64,000 nt of DNA from Icerya purchasi. Lineage: Eukaryota > Arthropoda > Insecta > Hemiptera > Monophlebidae. The notes beneath the pieces were generated by a model. The model saw only the letters and a program-made list of their open reading frames with translations, was not told the DNA's origin and made no database searches. The DNA lies in NCBI GenBank assembly GCA_039619475.1, contig CM077115.1, positions 507,057,352-507,121,351 of the forward strand, in the 5' to 3' direction. Each line of letters opens with the position of its first letter. The first letter of the stretch is position 1. A program made the translations under genes and the position numbers. Shown here one piece after another: positions 27,542 through 39,975 of the stretch.

Positions 27542-29110
27542 TTACACCAAAAGAGGTATTTAAATGTATCCATAATGTGCCGTTGCGGAAATCGCCTGGT
27601 CTAGTTAATATTACTGGTGAAATTATCTCGCACTTACCAAGGAAATCATGCTACATTTTTAATGGAATATGGCGAACCGGATGCTTCCCCGAGACATGGA
27701 AAAAATCTGTAATAATTATGCTACATAAACCAGCAAAGCCGCACATCGAAGTACCTTCATACAGACACCTACTAGTCTCCTTAGCTCGTTATCTAAGGTT
27801 TTTTTACTGAAATTAATACTATCTCGTGTACATCCGATTATGCACAGCAATGACGTAATACCTAACAATCAGTTCGGTTTTCGTGCCGAGCATCCCACGA
27901 TACAGCAGTGAGATTAGTCGATGCAATTTCCTCAACGCTAGATAAAAAGGACACATATGTTCGGCGGTTCTTTTGGACGTTGCCCAGGCGTTCGACAAAG
28001 TGCGGCACCCCGGGGACTACTTTTCAAGTTGAAGCGATCTCTTCCTTCTGATAAATATGCTACTTAAATCATATCTCACCGACAGAACACATTTATTGTC
28101 AAAATGAATTAATTTTCGGAAGAGCATAAAGTTCTATCCATCAGTACCGCAAGGTAGTCTATTAGGACGACCCCCATTATATGTATATTCCATCTACACA
28201 TCCGATATACCAGTTTATAATCAAACAATGCTAGCAACATTCGCTGATGATATGTCCATTATCGAATCAAATAGGATGCCACGCACGCGAATAATAGAAC
28301 CATTTAAACGGAATAGTCGGGTGGGCACAACGATGGAGAATAGTTTTTAATCCAGATAAGTGCTGCGACACATTACATTCACAAACCGAACAACTGCTGA
28401 ATGTCCAACAATAAATCTTAATAGTAATTCCACAAGTTCATCTCGTAAGGTACCTCGGAATGTACTTGGACCGAAGGCTTACATGGCACCCTCATGTGGC
28501 ACAAACTCGACAGGTCGTTGCTGCCCGCGCTAGGCTATTGCAATCCATTATTGGGACACAGGTCGGCATTGAACTTAAAAAGACGCACTTATTTAACCAT
28601 GTTTTCTCCGATTTTATGGTTTAGAATTATATGGTTCCACTTGTAGAAGTAATCTTAAAAGAATTCAGCAGCAGCAGTCGAGGATATTTCACACAATTTG
28701 CACCATTTTACGTCGGTCCGAGAGACTTATATTCTCACCAGTATCAAAAATTGTTCGATAAATTTCAACATAGCAGTAATCCCAACACCAACAGAATGTA
28801 TTCTTCTGAACTTCGAGATAATCCGCCTAGACGACTGCGGAGGAAGTAGTACTCGGAGGCGCTCTTCCGATTACCTAACACAGCTGCAAAAGTTCACAGA
28901 CGATGTATCTCTTTTCCAACACATATCAGTTCTTTGTTTTCAGTTATTATACGTATATAGTTAGTTATTATCATATTTACAGAGTTCTTGTATCATAATT
29001 TAGTGTCTCTCGTTAGAGACACTAATTTAATATTAAATTTAAGTTAAGATCACTGTTGTTTATAGTAATATTACCGGTACAATAAAATCTAAAATCAAAA
29101 AAAAAAAAAA
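27542..29110 (+). mobile_element. Jockey-like LINE, copy 1, 5'-truncated
   Basis: A dead non-LTR retrotransposon whose RT domain is readable across several frames. At 27577-27810 it carries LRKSPGLVNITGEIISHLP and, further on, CFPETWKKSVIIML and KPHIEVPSYRH, the N-terminal RT segment of Jockey-type elements. VPQGSLLGRPPLYVYSIY (motif B region) is at about 28145-28200. TFADDMS (catalytic FADD, motif C) is at 28237-28257. Late frames at 28631-28964 correspond to the C-terminal region. The 3' end is ACAATAAAATC and a poly-A to 29110. It is almost identical to copy 2 over its whole length and shares its frameshifts. In copy 1 GLDNIT is GLVNIT. Confidence 0.88.
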
Positions 29111-31306
29111 CACATTTTTATAAAACACCTGTTTTTATACTGATCAGGTGTAAAATGTTTCTACGTTACTTTTTTGTGTATCAATTATGTGTAACGTTTA
29201 AAAATTAAAACTGACTATTCTGTAACAATTACAGAATAAAATCTCTGTCGCATGGCGAAGAATGACAGGTACACTCGTGCGTGTACATATTTTAAAGGGG
29301 AATTTTTGCAATTTGCATTTTTTTTAGTCCGGAACAGAAATCGCACTATTCTTTATTTGCAGAACATTAATGATACAATTGGCGCGAGTGATTTATACAT
29401 TAACCTGGAGGAACAGAGAGGTCCTAATGGAGCAATTGTCGCGCGGATAGGGGTATGCGCCACGCAGAAGCAGTTGTGTCGTCGTTTAAAACCTCTTCAC
29501 AACAAGATCCACATTCTGCTCAGTTACTACATACCGTGTGTCCTTTGGAACTATATCGGCTTTTGTTTCAGAATTTGCAGTTATAAAAATTAAAATTACA
29601 GCTCTTGGTGTAGCATTATAAGATGTCTTAGTTAAACGGGAAATTATCGTATATTTCAGTAAAAATAAGCGAAATCACTACTTAGCCGGCAAGAAATGTT
29701 GTCTTCCGAAAGTAATTCAACGTGTAGCGGCTCTTTAAGACAATTTCCGGTGTAAAATCGAAAAAATATCATCCGAAAAATGTCGGAGAAACCTCATTCC
29801 GCTTGTTAAAATTATAAGCTATTAAAATAAATACCATTAAGAAAGCAAACAACTGGAAATTACACATAATAATATATCTATCTATAGTAATTCTGCTACA
29901 TCATTAGCTAACAGAGAAAGCCTACGATACTATTTTCGAAGAACGCAAGTTGATCATTTGTAATAGAGGCTGACTCAGAGATAGATAAATTTCCTATTTT
30001 TTAAAGAATCCGCTACACTTCTGATTCTGGCGCTTCAAAATTAATCGATAAATCCCTCCGGTTGATAAATGTTAGAAACTAGCGCTTCTCCGAATCCGTC
30101 ACTATTATAAACGATCAACTTGTTCCTTCAAAAATAAACTTGCGGGTGTACTACTGACTTTTAGCTGATGCCGGGCCAGACCTGAATTACTACCAATTAA
30201 AGTGTACTATTATATACAATTTCTAGTTGTTTGCTATATTCGTAATTATATTTCCTTTAATAATTTACACCCGTATCTCTTCTATAGCTCGGTATTTTAC
30301 TCTAAATTACAAATTCTTACAAACCTTATTAATTTAAACGAATACCTTAAAATAACACACGCACGAAATATAATCATGATAAACATGGAATTCAGAAACA
30401 CTGATTCTAGTTTCGAATTCATGATTATCATGATTATAATAAACCACACTGTAATCATGAAGAGGTGAATAGATTAGTCGGTGTTTTTGAAATTTATGCT
30501 TATAATTTCGTGCATGTATTAATGTAATTTGTTCAGATTCTTAAAATGCTCATGTTTGCTACATTCTAGGTCTAGAGCAGTTTAAAAGGATATTCATATG
30601 TGGGCGTATATCACTGGGGTTTATATTCATACGCAATCGCATAAATTTTTTTGAGGGAAAAAAATTTCGCCTCATTCGGAATTATTATTTCACGATTAAA
30701 TCTGAACGATGAGAAAGTTTTTTTTCCGGCAAACTGCGAAAGACCGCTGTTAAATCTATGATAGAACGTGATTTTCAACAATTATCGGATTGGCCACAGA
30801 AACTCAGAATGAACATTGCGAAGAAGTCGTTCAATAGTGAGTTGTGCCGTATACGTATGTTACCCCACGTCCCCGGGGAAAGGTAAAAGGTAATAAAACC
30901 CGAACCAGGTCAATAATGAGACAACGATATTACGGTATATACTTAATTATTCCTTATTAAAGTAACAATGCTGCCGGTTATTATACTAGGAGTATGACTA
31001 ACTTTTTTACTTTTATCATTAGAACCACAGGAGACGTTCAGTCCCATCTACAATCAAGTGTGGATCTAGAATAATTTCAAATTTCTCGCGAACATGCCCG
31101 AAAGTTCTAATTACAAAGGTAGTTTACAAAATGTGGAGTTATCGCGAGCTGTTTCAGAAAAATTTCAAAATTCATTAAAAATATATCACACTGAATCTAC
31201 AATAACCAAAGGGTATAATTATAGCGATAAATTAGCCCAGAACTAAAATACCACTCTGCGACTTTTAAAATCGTTGAGGATAAAAATATTCAGAAAAAAA
31301 AAATAT
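29111..31306. other. No recognised gene
   Basis: AT-rich. A 113-codon frame at 29252-29593 starts MAKNDRYTRACTYFKGEF and has no family I recognise. It has no repeat neighbour in this window, and I could not support an intron or partner exon. A second frame at 30202-30468 is low-complexity and hydrophobic. Confidence 0.5.
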
Positions 31307-31609
31307 ATATACATATATAGTAAGTTAATAATAACTGATATAATAACCAATTATAACAAACAATATAAGAGTAAAATAAATTTCTTACTTAGTAAGGTTT
31401 TTTCGGGCATTATCAGCTAAAACACAATTCACTGTATGTGTGTAGAGACAAATTGATTTAGAATTTGTCTCTGATCACACATAGTGAATTGTGTTTTAGC
31501 TGATAATGCCCGAAAAAACCTTACTAAGTAAGAAATTTATTTTACTCTTATATTGTTTGTTATAATTGGTTATTCTATCAGTTATTAATAACCTATTATA
31601 TTTCTATAT
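31307..31609. repeat. Long inverted repeat (hairpin), 9-base loop
   Basis: Two arms of about 145 bases meet at GAGACAAAT / ATTTGTCTC with a 9-base loop (31454-31462). The arms include TTACTTAGTAAGG, GGGCATTATCAGCTAAAACA and the CAATTCACT block, present on both sides. Near the loop they differ by small indels, and near the outer ends by substitutions, so it is not a simple read-through artefact. The outer ends fade into AT-rich sequence. There is no protein frame. It may be a foldback MITE or a source of double-stranded RNA. Confidence 0.9.
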
Positions 31610-32483
31610 TTAACAAACAGAATGAAAAAAGATTCTTTATTATATGTACATACACATGTAGGAAAAAAATCAGCTCCACTTTAGTTATACGAAACCATTT
31701 TACTTGTCTAATTAGGAATAATATGTATTCAATTTAATATTTATGATCTTTTCATTACGACCAATTTCAAATATTGAACATCTGTCCTATATCAAACGTA
31801 TTCCTTGATTCTTGGTTATACCAATATTAACCATTTTCTTTTGACCCGCTTAACGGTAATAAATGAATAAGGTCACGACGATCCTAACGAGTACCGGAGA
31901 GATTTAAAGATTACACCATAATTTACAACGTCCGTAGCACCAGATTCAATTCAAACATTTCTTATTTTAAAATTATCACTTCCGTCTGTATACATTTTCC
32001 TATATTTCAAGTGGCATCTTAATTAGTGCGCTTTTTTCTCTAAATTCGCGTAATAAGCTTTAAACGAGTTAAGTTAAAACGTAAACTACGCTAAAAATAT
32101 ATAATCGCACGTGATATATGAAAAAATTATGCCTATCTTTATTTTTGTAAGCGTGAAAAACTTTGTGAGAATAAATTTTTTGTTTTTGCCATATGTACAG
32201 CATAAAATGAAAAAGCATAGTTAACGGGAACTATCTTGTTACTCCTTAATATTCGAAGATCTTAAAATACTTACATCATTTTCAGCTAAATCAAAAACCA
32301 TAGAAACGGAGAGTAGGTCGAAACAAAATAGCAAATACCGAATGTTGTTTTAATGTTTAAACATGAGTAAAAACATTAAATTAATTATTGTACATATGTT
32401 TTACCGTAGTTCTTTCGTCAGTTATTGACCTTTTTAAATCGCGTAACCTCCATCGCATCCTCATTCAATGTGAGTCTGAATAA
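31610..32483. other. No recognised gene
   Basis: AT-rich spacer without frame or repeat of note. Confidence 0.55.
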
Positions 32484-32790
32484 GTGGAGTCTCTCTCTCT
32501 GAACATGGCAAGTTTGTTGAATATCTGTATAGATTTCACTTTACTAATGGGCCGCCAGTTGTCATTCTCGATGATATTAAGCACCCTGTGTACGACTGTC
32601 CTGCTTTCAGCACTTTACGTAGTGTGCAGTCTATTCCATCTTCCCTCAAGTTTCCTGATAATATTGAGAGCTTTCTAGCGAAAAACACCCAAAGCCATTT
32701 CATTTCATTCGTTCATCGTGCGGGAGGGGACTCTTTACGGGCTTTGGAATTTTTAAAATTTTTCTCTTCTTAAAACTGGATTTTCACTTT
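32484..32790 (+). mobile_element. Possible LINE C-terminal fragment
   Basis: Two overlapping frames. The second contains HPVYDCPAFSTLRSV and then PSSLKFPDNIESFLAKNTQ. The HxxxDCPxxxxxR pattern followed by a P-x-S-L-x-x-L segment resembles the last domain of R1/I-type LINE ORF2 proteins, downstream of RNase H. No RT is present and the 3' end is not clear, so the call rests on this one segment. Confidence 0.5.
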
Positions 32791-35109
32791 TTCTTAAATT
32801 TGGAACTTGTAATTTCAAAATTTTTTTTATTTCATAAATTTTTTATAACCCGATAAAAAAATACGTCGATTAAAAAAAAAAAAAAATCGAATTAATATAC
32901 CTAAAAGAAACAGCAGGAGATCTTGTATCTATTAAAACATCATCAACCATTTTTTTAAAGAAACTGGACTGTAGAGAAATAGACGGCTCGTCTGTTAATT
33001 GCTCTATTTCAGGTGTGAGCTGCATAAATAAAACATTTTCATTAATCATCTTTCTACTCTTGAAGGCTGAGTAATAGAACTTGGCTACAAAACACAGCTG
33101 ACATTTTCTAAACTTTCCAAATTATTAGCCATCCATTGTATTCGTAGCTCTTTAGAGTGACCTCGATGGACAGGGTCGTCTTTCTTTCTCTTTTTTATTA
33201 ATTTTGTCAACCTTAATGTAGATAAGTTTTTGAGTTTTCGTTTACATTTATAAGGGACAATTTTATAATACATTCTTAACAACTGCCAACACTCAGTGTA
33301 GCGAGTGAGCAGTTTAATGTAAAATGTGACACGGGAAATGATAATTTCCTAAATTAATTAAAAATCACACGCCGCTATACAATCATTTTAATTCCCGCCG
33401 TCGTTTATAAAACCGGTGTGATCTTAAATAATTGAATATTCAGAAAAAAGCCGATTTTTTTTCGTGTATTTTCCAAATAAATGTCGAAAAATTCGAGATT
33501 TAATCGGAAAACAGGATAACGCTTCAGCAGTGCCGCAAACGGTGAAATAGCTATCTTCCGAAAAATATACGCTTTCAGGTGGACATAGAAGAGGGGGGAC
33601 GTAAACAGTATAAAGAGGCCAGTCCTGCGTTCATTAACGCAATCCCGAAAATTCGATTATTCCAACGTTAAGCTAATTTTTATTTTTATTTTGTTTTTAA
33701 TTTCAATTTTACCGTTAGTAAAAAACGCGTTTTTTTTTCTTTTTTTTTTTTTTGATTTCCTAAAACAAAAGCCAGAGCAACTAGTCGCCCACAGACCACA
33801 TATGACAGGCTTAATATTTTTGTACGGCCAATAATATGAATGTGTATAAATCTAGGAACGGCGCTAGTTTAATATGTATATTATTAAAGTTCTGCTAGAA
33901 AGGCACTTTTGCTATTATTAATTATAATGTATTAACTTTCAGTTTTATTGAAAACAACTTTCAAAGGAAATAAATAGCCATTTTTTGTGAACAGAGGAAT
34001 ATAGATAGTGTTTTTTTCGAATTTATTATTGGTACAGTCCTCCAAAATTTTAAAAAATTTGAAAATGATCCGTTAGCTCGAAAAAGTTAAAAATGGTACT
34101 GAAAGACGACAATTATTTCTAAGTTTATTCAAATTCGTTAGTTACCTTCTGATAGAAAAGACTATAAAAACATACGATAAAATAAATTCTATTTATAAAT
34201 ATTATTTCTGTTGTTTTTTTTTTAGCAATTAAAAATGAAATTCTTTGAAGAAAAAAAGGTAAATAAACAAAAAAACATACATTATATATTACGAAAAACA
34301 TGCATATCAGTTTTAAATTATAAAATTTATAAATTTACCCCGTACATTTCATATTAATTAATAAAATGAGCATAAATCAACAAAGCAATTTTTAATGTTA
34401 AAAAAATTATCTTTCAGAGCTGCGGAATGTTCTGTATTTTGATGTTCCAAAAAATCTATAAAAACGTTCTGCGCGGAAAATGGATATAATTATTTTGCAA
34501 AATCGGTGAATGTAAGGTAACTTCAACGTACAGGCATCTAAATTGAATTCTGTTTTCTCGTTGTAATAACTTGAAGTGTTTTTTTTAAATGGATTTTGTC
34601 AACAAAGAAAACGCCGCAAAAAAAAAAAAAGAAATTTCTATTAGAATTTAACGAGGTTAAATATCGACATTAAAGTGTAGTAGATAAGGGCGGAAACATT
34701 GGGCAAGAGGGAAAAAGTAGAACACACAAAATAGACATCACGGGGAGTAGAATGTTTCAGCTTTTTGAACAGGGAAAATGGAAATAATTTAAATATAAAT
34801 ATTTAATTTAATAAAAAAAGATGTATTTAACTTTTTGTTAATTTTATAAAATGTTGTAATTTTGTATATAATGAAGATAATTGGTATTTTTCTAAAAAAT
34901 TAGTTTTAATAATCAAAAACTAAAACCAAAACTAATACGATTTTTTTTTTTTTTTTTTTTTTAATTGGAACCAAAAATATAACGATCTGAAGCAGTATTA
35001 TTAATGTAGTTATTTATATACCATTTTGAACATAAACAATGCCGGGTAGTACAGAATGAATCAGCGAATTTAGTTCATTTCAATTTTCATTAAATTATTC
35101 TACACGGAT
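32791..35109. other. No recognised gene
   Basis: AT-rich, with T-runs at 33730-33753 and 34940-34962. A minus-strand frame at 33085-33282 is lysine-rich at its start and has no recognisable domain. Confidence 0.55.
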
Positions 35110-35375
35110 AATTTTTTTTTATGTTTTTAATTTTCTTTCTTTTATTTTTTGAATGCCTGCCCTTGATTCTGAGCGCTCTGTTTTGTACTCGAAAATCTTA
35201 ACACTGGGTCTTCCTACTCCTTACAGTTTTTCCTTTGTCCTTTCCTTTCCATCTCCAGATATAATCCCTGTACTTCAATATTTCCTAAGCTCAATTTCTA
35301 ATAGTCTCTCTATTTAACCGTTTCCATGATTTCTGTAGTTGCTGGGTCAAAGCCGCTGGCGCGCCCAAAAGATAA
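35110..35375 (+). mobile_element. LINE 3' end, R1/I-type
   Basis: It contains ACTGGGTCTTCCTACTCC, the same landmark as in the LINEs at 9370-10569 and 38315-39494, in the same position relative to the 3' end. It ends GTAGTTGCTGGGTCAAAGCC then GCTGGCGCGCCCAAAAG. The GTAGTTG..GGGTCA block parallels the tail of 8270-8494. It has no long poly-A. The GCGCGCCCAAAA end is also found on the SINE at 54486-54640. Confidence 0.65.
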
Positions 35376-35916
35376 TATATGAAATAATAATATTATTTTA
35401 TATTTACAAAAAAAAAAAAAAAATATTTCAAATTAAAAACTGTAACTGAATATTTTTAAAATATAAAGGTTGCTTTTAATAAACACAAACACATTTTAAG
35501 TAATTTTTTGTACGAATTTCGAAATTATTTTTCACAATTTAATGATAATACGTTATTTTGAAGGACTTTGCCACTGTTACTATTTAAAAACGAAACATAA
35601 TTTTGAAACACGTTCTCCATTAAATAAACTGTTATTTGAAATATGATTTGAGTTTGTTTATTTGAAGCGTGTATTAATTATTCAGAATGTGTTAATATTT
35701 TATTTTAAAGCTTTCAAACATATACCAGTTTACAGATGCCAAAAATCAATATAGCATAATTAAAGATGTATATAAAAATTTGAATTATTAGATAATTATT
35801 TTTTATCACGCGGTAAGAATTACATATAGTGCAAATAATTTGTATGCCATTTAATTATATATCTAAATTAGCGAACAAAAGCGCAGATAGCAAGTCTTTT
35901 ATGTATATATCAGGTT
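35376..35916. other. No recognised feature
   Basis: AT-rich spacer; an A-run at 35408-35422 is the only simple repeat. Confidence 0.5.
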
Positions 35917-36205
35917 GCGCAAGGACGTCGGTAGCCGATGGACGTGGGAGGGGGGCAAGATGATAAAAAAAGAATATGAGTTATAGGAAAAATAAAATTT
36001 ATAAGTTGTAAAGGCTTAATATTTTATTAAACAAGAATAAAATCTTAATTAAAACATAATTTTCGTGTGTTTCTGACAAATTATTATAAAAGTCTTCCAA
36101 ATTGTCCACGATTATGCGCCTATGAATACTCATCATGGCTAGTTGATTAAAAAGTTTCAAGGCTCCAGGAGTGTGCCCCTTCTGCCCCCGCTGGCGACGC
36201 CCATG
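35917..36205. mobile_element. Small MITE, ~285 bp, hAT-like ends
   Basis: The left end CAAGGACGTCGGTAGCC and the complemented right end CATGGGCGTCGCCAGCG form an imperfect inverted repeat, each followed by a G-rich tract (GGGAGGGGGGC; GGGGGCAGAAGGGG). ATCAGGTT (35909-35916) and ATCAGGGG (36206-36213) match at six of eight bases and may be the target duplication. The CAnGGnCG start suits hAT. There is no coding capacity. Confidence 0.6.
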
Positions 36206-36363
36206 ATCAGGGGTGGATTCAGAGAGACATTTTGAAGAGAAAAATTATATAATTATTAGGCAGCAAATTTGACAAATACCTTGTTTCATAAAGAAAATCT
36301 TAGAAATTTAAAAATGTTTTAAAAATTCATAATTATTACAGTTTAGTTTAAATTTTGTTTTAT

Positions 36364-37319
36364 CCCACAAGGCACAAGACGTCTTTTTTGGTCTTTAAGT
36401 GGTCTGAACGTCTGACAATCACAAAAAGACGTCTACTATACTCGTAAATCGTTTTTTAGAGACGTCTCTAAGACATCTTTTAATGCCCATTGTAAGACTA
36501 CAATATATTTTCCACTTTATCCGTGTTTAAATTTTTAATTAATATTTATTTCCTCTCTACGTTTAGCTCAAATTTTTATATTTAGGAATATTTTTATTTT
36601 TTTTCTTACTTCAATGTTCAGCTAATTTCATTTATGTTAAAATTATTTTATTCTTTTTAAATATTTCGAATTATTATTAATTTAAATGAGTTTCATTTAT
36701 TAATTTTTTAAATTTATGATACTAGTAAAAATTATAATCCAAAGCATGCCGGTGCTTTCATGTTTTATAACATTTAATTTATAATTATTATAATTATACA
36801 TAAATATATATTTGTAAAAAAGCTTATTGTTTCGTCTTATTTATAATTTAATATTTATTTTAGGTTTTATTAATGTACAAATAATTATATAGGACACAGT
36901 AGCTTCAAATAGTTGTTTATTTAAATTTAAAAACGATGCATTCAGATAATTGTATTATACGTTACTTACAAAATAATTTTGGGTATATTTATGTATTTTG
37001 CAGAAGCAATAAACTCATATATATAAGTTTTATAAAGTTTAATTTGTATGTATTGGAATATCCTGAAAGCACTGTACAAGAGCAGTTTAATAATGAAATA
37101 TGTAAGCTTCCTGAAAACGTCTTTTAAATGTGTCTATAAGACGTTTTACTTTGTAACATTCGGTCTTTAAGACGTCTTAAAGACGTCATTATACCGTGAC
37201 GAGACGTCTCACTTTGTAACATCCGGTCTTTAAGACGTCTTAAAGACGTCATTATACCGTGACGAGACGTCTCACTTTGTAACATCCGGCCTTTAAAAGG
37301 CGTCTTCGTGCTATCTGGG
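36364..37319. mobile_element. GACGTC-rich inverted-repeat element
   Basis: Terminal inverted repeats: left CCCACAAGGCACAAGACGTC, right complement CCCAGATAGCACGAAGACGC. Inside the right end a 63-bp unit is repeated in tandem, at 37162 and 37225 with a partial third at 37288. It contains GGTCTTTAAGACGTCTTAAA, a palindrome centred on GACGTC, then GACGTCATTATACCGTGACG. The left end also holds several GACGTCTC-like motifs. The interior is AT-rich and non-coding. The superfamily and target duplication are unresolved. Confidence 0.75.
37162..37305. repeat. 63-bp tandem repeat, about 2.3 units
   Basis: Two nearly identical full units and a partial third, with the TAAGACGTCTTA palindrome in each full unit, located just inside the right terminus of the 36364-37319 element. 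Subterminal repeated palindromes of this sort often bind the transposase. Confidence 0.9.
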
Positions 37320-37829
37320 TAAGAAGAATTTACATTTTCGCTATCTTATTTCTACATGTCCATTGTCATTAACGATGCACGAATGTTACAAAATTATTAA
37401 AAATAAATGATGAAATCATTATTTTTTATTTGCAACAATGTACAAACAAAAGCCTTTCGAACAATTACAGTTTGCATTTATAGAACTAAATAACGGTATA
37501 TAAATTATTAATCCAGTAGTGACAAAATCGCATAATGTACTGGCAGATCAAAACAATATGACTGAACACTTACAGTGGTGAGTATTGTAATATGCCGACA
37601 TATACGCTACAAAACTTGCAAAAGAAAACTAGCTCATCATTTTTTCAAGATTACAACCGTGTAAGTTCGCAGTAAAAATAATGGATATGACAATCATCCA
37701 GCTAGCAACTGGCGCCAAAGTAACGGTATGAATTTTGCTGATAAATATGCAAACTACCCGTACAATAATTGGTAACTAGGCTATGTACGAAAAATATACG
37801 ACTATATATATAAACAAAAACAAAAACCA
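37320..37829. other. No recognised feature
   Basis: AT-rich spacer between two mobile elements. Confidence 0.5.
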
Positions 37830-39975
37830 AGATGAGATCAACAAGAAGGAGTAAAGAATGGAATCAAACAGAATAAAACCTAGAAATCAGAATGTGGAAT
37901 GCGAAATCGATGAAGATATGTGAAAAATTAGAAACTATAAAACTATAACTGAAAAGGGAATGAAGCAGATATATTATGAATGGCGAAAACAAGATGGGAG
38001 AATAATAATTATTTCTGGAGTAACGAATATCGAATATTACATTAAGGTCAAGAAAACGGAAGAAACGGAGTTGACATTATCTTAAACAAAATATGGGGTA
38101 ACAAAGTTATTACATACCACCTACAGATTAGCGATAGAATAATCCCAGCAAAGATAAATATAAACCCAACAATAAAAACAATTATACAAATTCAAATGTC
38201 CACGGATAAATATAAGGACTAGAAGGTGGAAGAAATACACAAAACAATTAGAAGTGGCCTTGCAGTATGTAAACCTGAAAGAAAACTTTTAGTAATATTA
38301 CACGATTGGAATTCTTTTTTTTTTCTTGGCCTCGTCAACCAAGGTCCTTCAGCCAGAAACAAATAGAAAGGAAAGAAGTCGGTTACATTTTAATCCGATC
38401 AGAAATCTTTGATAAAAAGCAATCAATATAGCAGGAATAATTAGTGGGGAAGGAAAAGACAAGATATAAGAAGCGCAATAAGGAGTAGGAAGCCCAAGCC
38501 CCAACAAATAGGAATACAAAGCAGAACGCTTGAACACTGGGAGAATACATGATCGGCATCGCAAATAGCTGCATCATCAGGATGGAGAAGACAGTGTGGG
38601 GAGGAAATCAGGGAAAAGCGAAATCAGGAGAAAGGCAGCAGATAATGGCCAAAACGCATACGAACGACGGAAATAACATTAGAACATCAAAGAGAGGAAT
38701 GCAAAAGAAACCATGAATAGAGAGGAAGAGCAGGCTGAGTGGACAGATGAAATGAATGATTATTAGAAAAGGAGGGAGCGTAAATATCCGATATACCGTG
38801 ATCTAATATGGAATCTGTTATATATCAATAGGAGGTCAGCGGATGGAATTTTTTTTTAAAAAAGCGGGAAGAAGCAGTCACACGAGCCAATGAATTATCC
38901 GCTATATTACCAAATATGTCCGAGTGACCAGGTATCCACAGCAAATCGATGTTAATCGAATGGAGAGAGAAAAGATTATGAAAGAGTAAACGTATACGAA
39001 GGATAACAAAATCACACGAATGATCTGAAAGGGGAGAAGATATGGTGTGAAGGGCGTTCAAGGAGTCGGAGAAAATTAAAAAAATGAAGGAAAGGTAATT
39101 CGAGGAAAGAACGTAGAAATATCCGTCAGCTCAGCTATGAATATTGAACAAAAATAAGAGAAACGAAAAGATTCTGATAAGTTAAAATCAGGGGGGATGA
39201 AGGAAGCACCACGAATTGAGTGCTTCATTGGCTACTAAAATATCTTTACACGAGGAAAAAAAGAGGATGTCGTCCGCAAAGAATAAAGAAAAGGAATTAA
39301 AAAAACAAAGGGAAGCTATATTGATAGTATAGATATTAAAAAGAGTAGGACTAAGGGAGGAAGCCTGAGGAAGGCCTCGGAAAACCTATCTTGGGGCGTC
39401 AAGTGACGGAGAGGTGAAATGGATAGAACGATTCGACATGAGATTGATAATAAGGGAAGAGAATCTGATTGGGATGTTAATTGCTGTCATTTTATGGAAT
39501 TCAGTGGTTGGAAAGGAAAATGATGGAAAATGGGTTGAAAGTTATGGATTAGACAACTGAAATAGAAAGGGAGAACGAATTATAAACTTCTGCGAAGAAA
39601 ATAAATTGATAATACGGAATACAATGTACAGAGGCCACCCAAGAAGAATATATACTTGGAAAACTCTCGGAGATAAAGAAAGATACCAAATAGGCAACGT
39701 ATTAGTTAGGAGAAGATATAAAAACCAAATAAAATGGTGCAAAACATATTGAAAGGCAGATATCGGAAGTGATCATAACATGGTAATAATGGATTACAAC
39801 TATAGTACAAAAAAAAAAAAAAAAAAAAAAAGAGTAAGAAAAGAAACAAATACACTAGAAAACTAAATGACGATACAATAACGAATGAATACCAAAAAGA
39901 AGTATAAGGACGGTTAACTGAACAAATGAATAATAAAACCATTGATGAGAAATTACGAGCGATGCACGCATTAAT
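37830..39975 (+). pseudogene. LINE endonuclease (EEP) split by a nested LINE
   Basis: The endonuclease domain of a non-LTR retrotransposon, of the type annotated craniofacial-development-protein-2-like, in two pieces. Piece 1 (37880-38314) encodes RMWNAKSMKICEKLETIK and then a decayed middle. Piece 2 (39503-39960) encodes VVGKENDGKWVESYGL, RGHPRRIYTWKTLGDKE, NVLVRRRYKNQIKWCK and IGSDHNMVIMDYN. These correspond to the C-terminal EEP motifs (YTW..., SDH). Removing the insertion and one target-duplication copy rejoins the conserved DWNS / VVGK segment at the junction. Frameshifts and stops remain in both pieces. The element ends by about 39975 without a visible RT domain. Confidence 0.88.
38307..39502 (-). 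mobile_element. Nested R1/I-type LINE with 8-bp TSD
   Basis: A 5'-truncated minus-strand LINE at 38315-39494, flanked by TGGAATTC at 38307-38314 and 39495-39502. From the 5' side it encodes FRGLPQASSLSPTLFNIY and then FADDILFF (RT, FADD at about 39268-39280). FSDSLNALHTISSPL and LLWIPGHSDIFGNIADNSLA (RNase H, about 39060-38880) follow. Last is the C-terminal LGLGLPTPYCASYILSFPS. The 3' end is CCTTGGTTGACGAGGCCAAG and a poly-A tail, read as a T-run on the + strand from 38315. It shares its 3' end with the LINE at 9370-10569. Frameshifts and stops show it is dead. Confidence 0.92.

Noticed and set aside
29252..29593. 113-codon + strand frame just after LINE copy 1
   Set aside because: Copy 2 has no such sequence after its tail, so it is not part of the LINE. 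I recognise no family, so I leave it as unassigned.
37162..37305. Regular repeats considered as a CRISPR array
   Set aside because: Units are directly adjacent without unique spacers, inside a eukaryotic inverted-repeat element.
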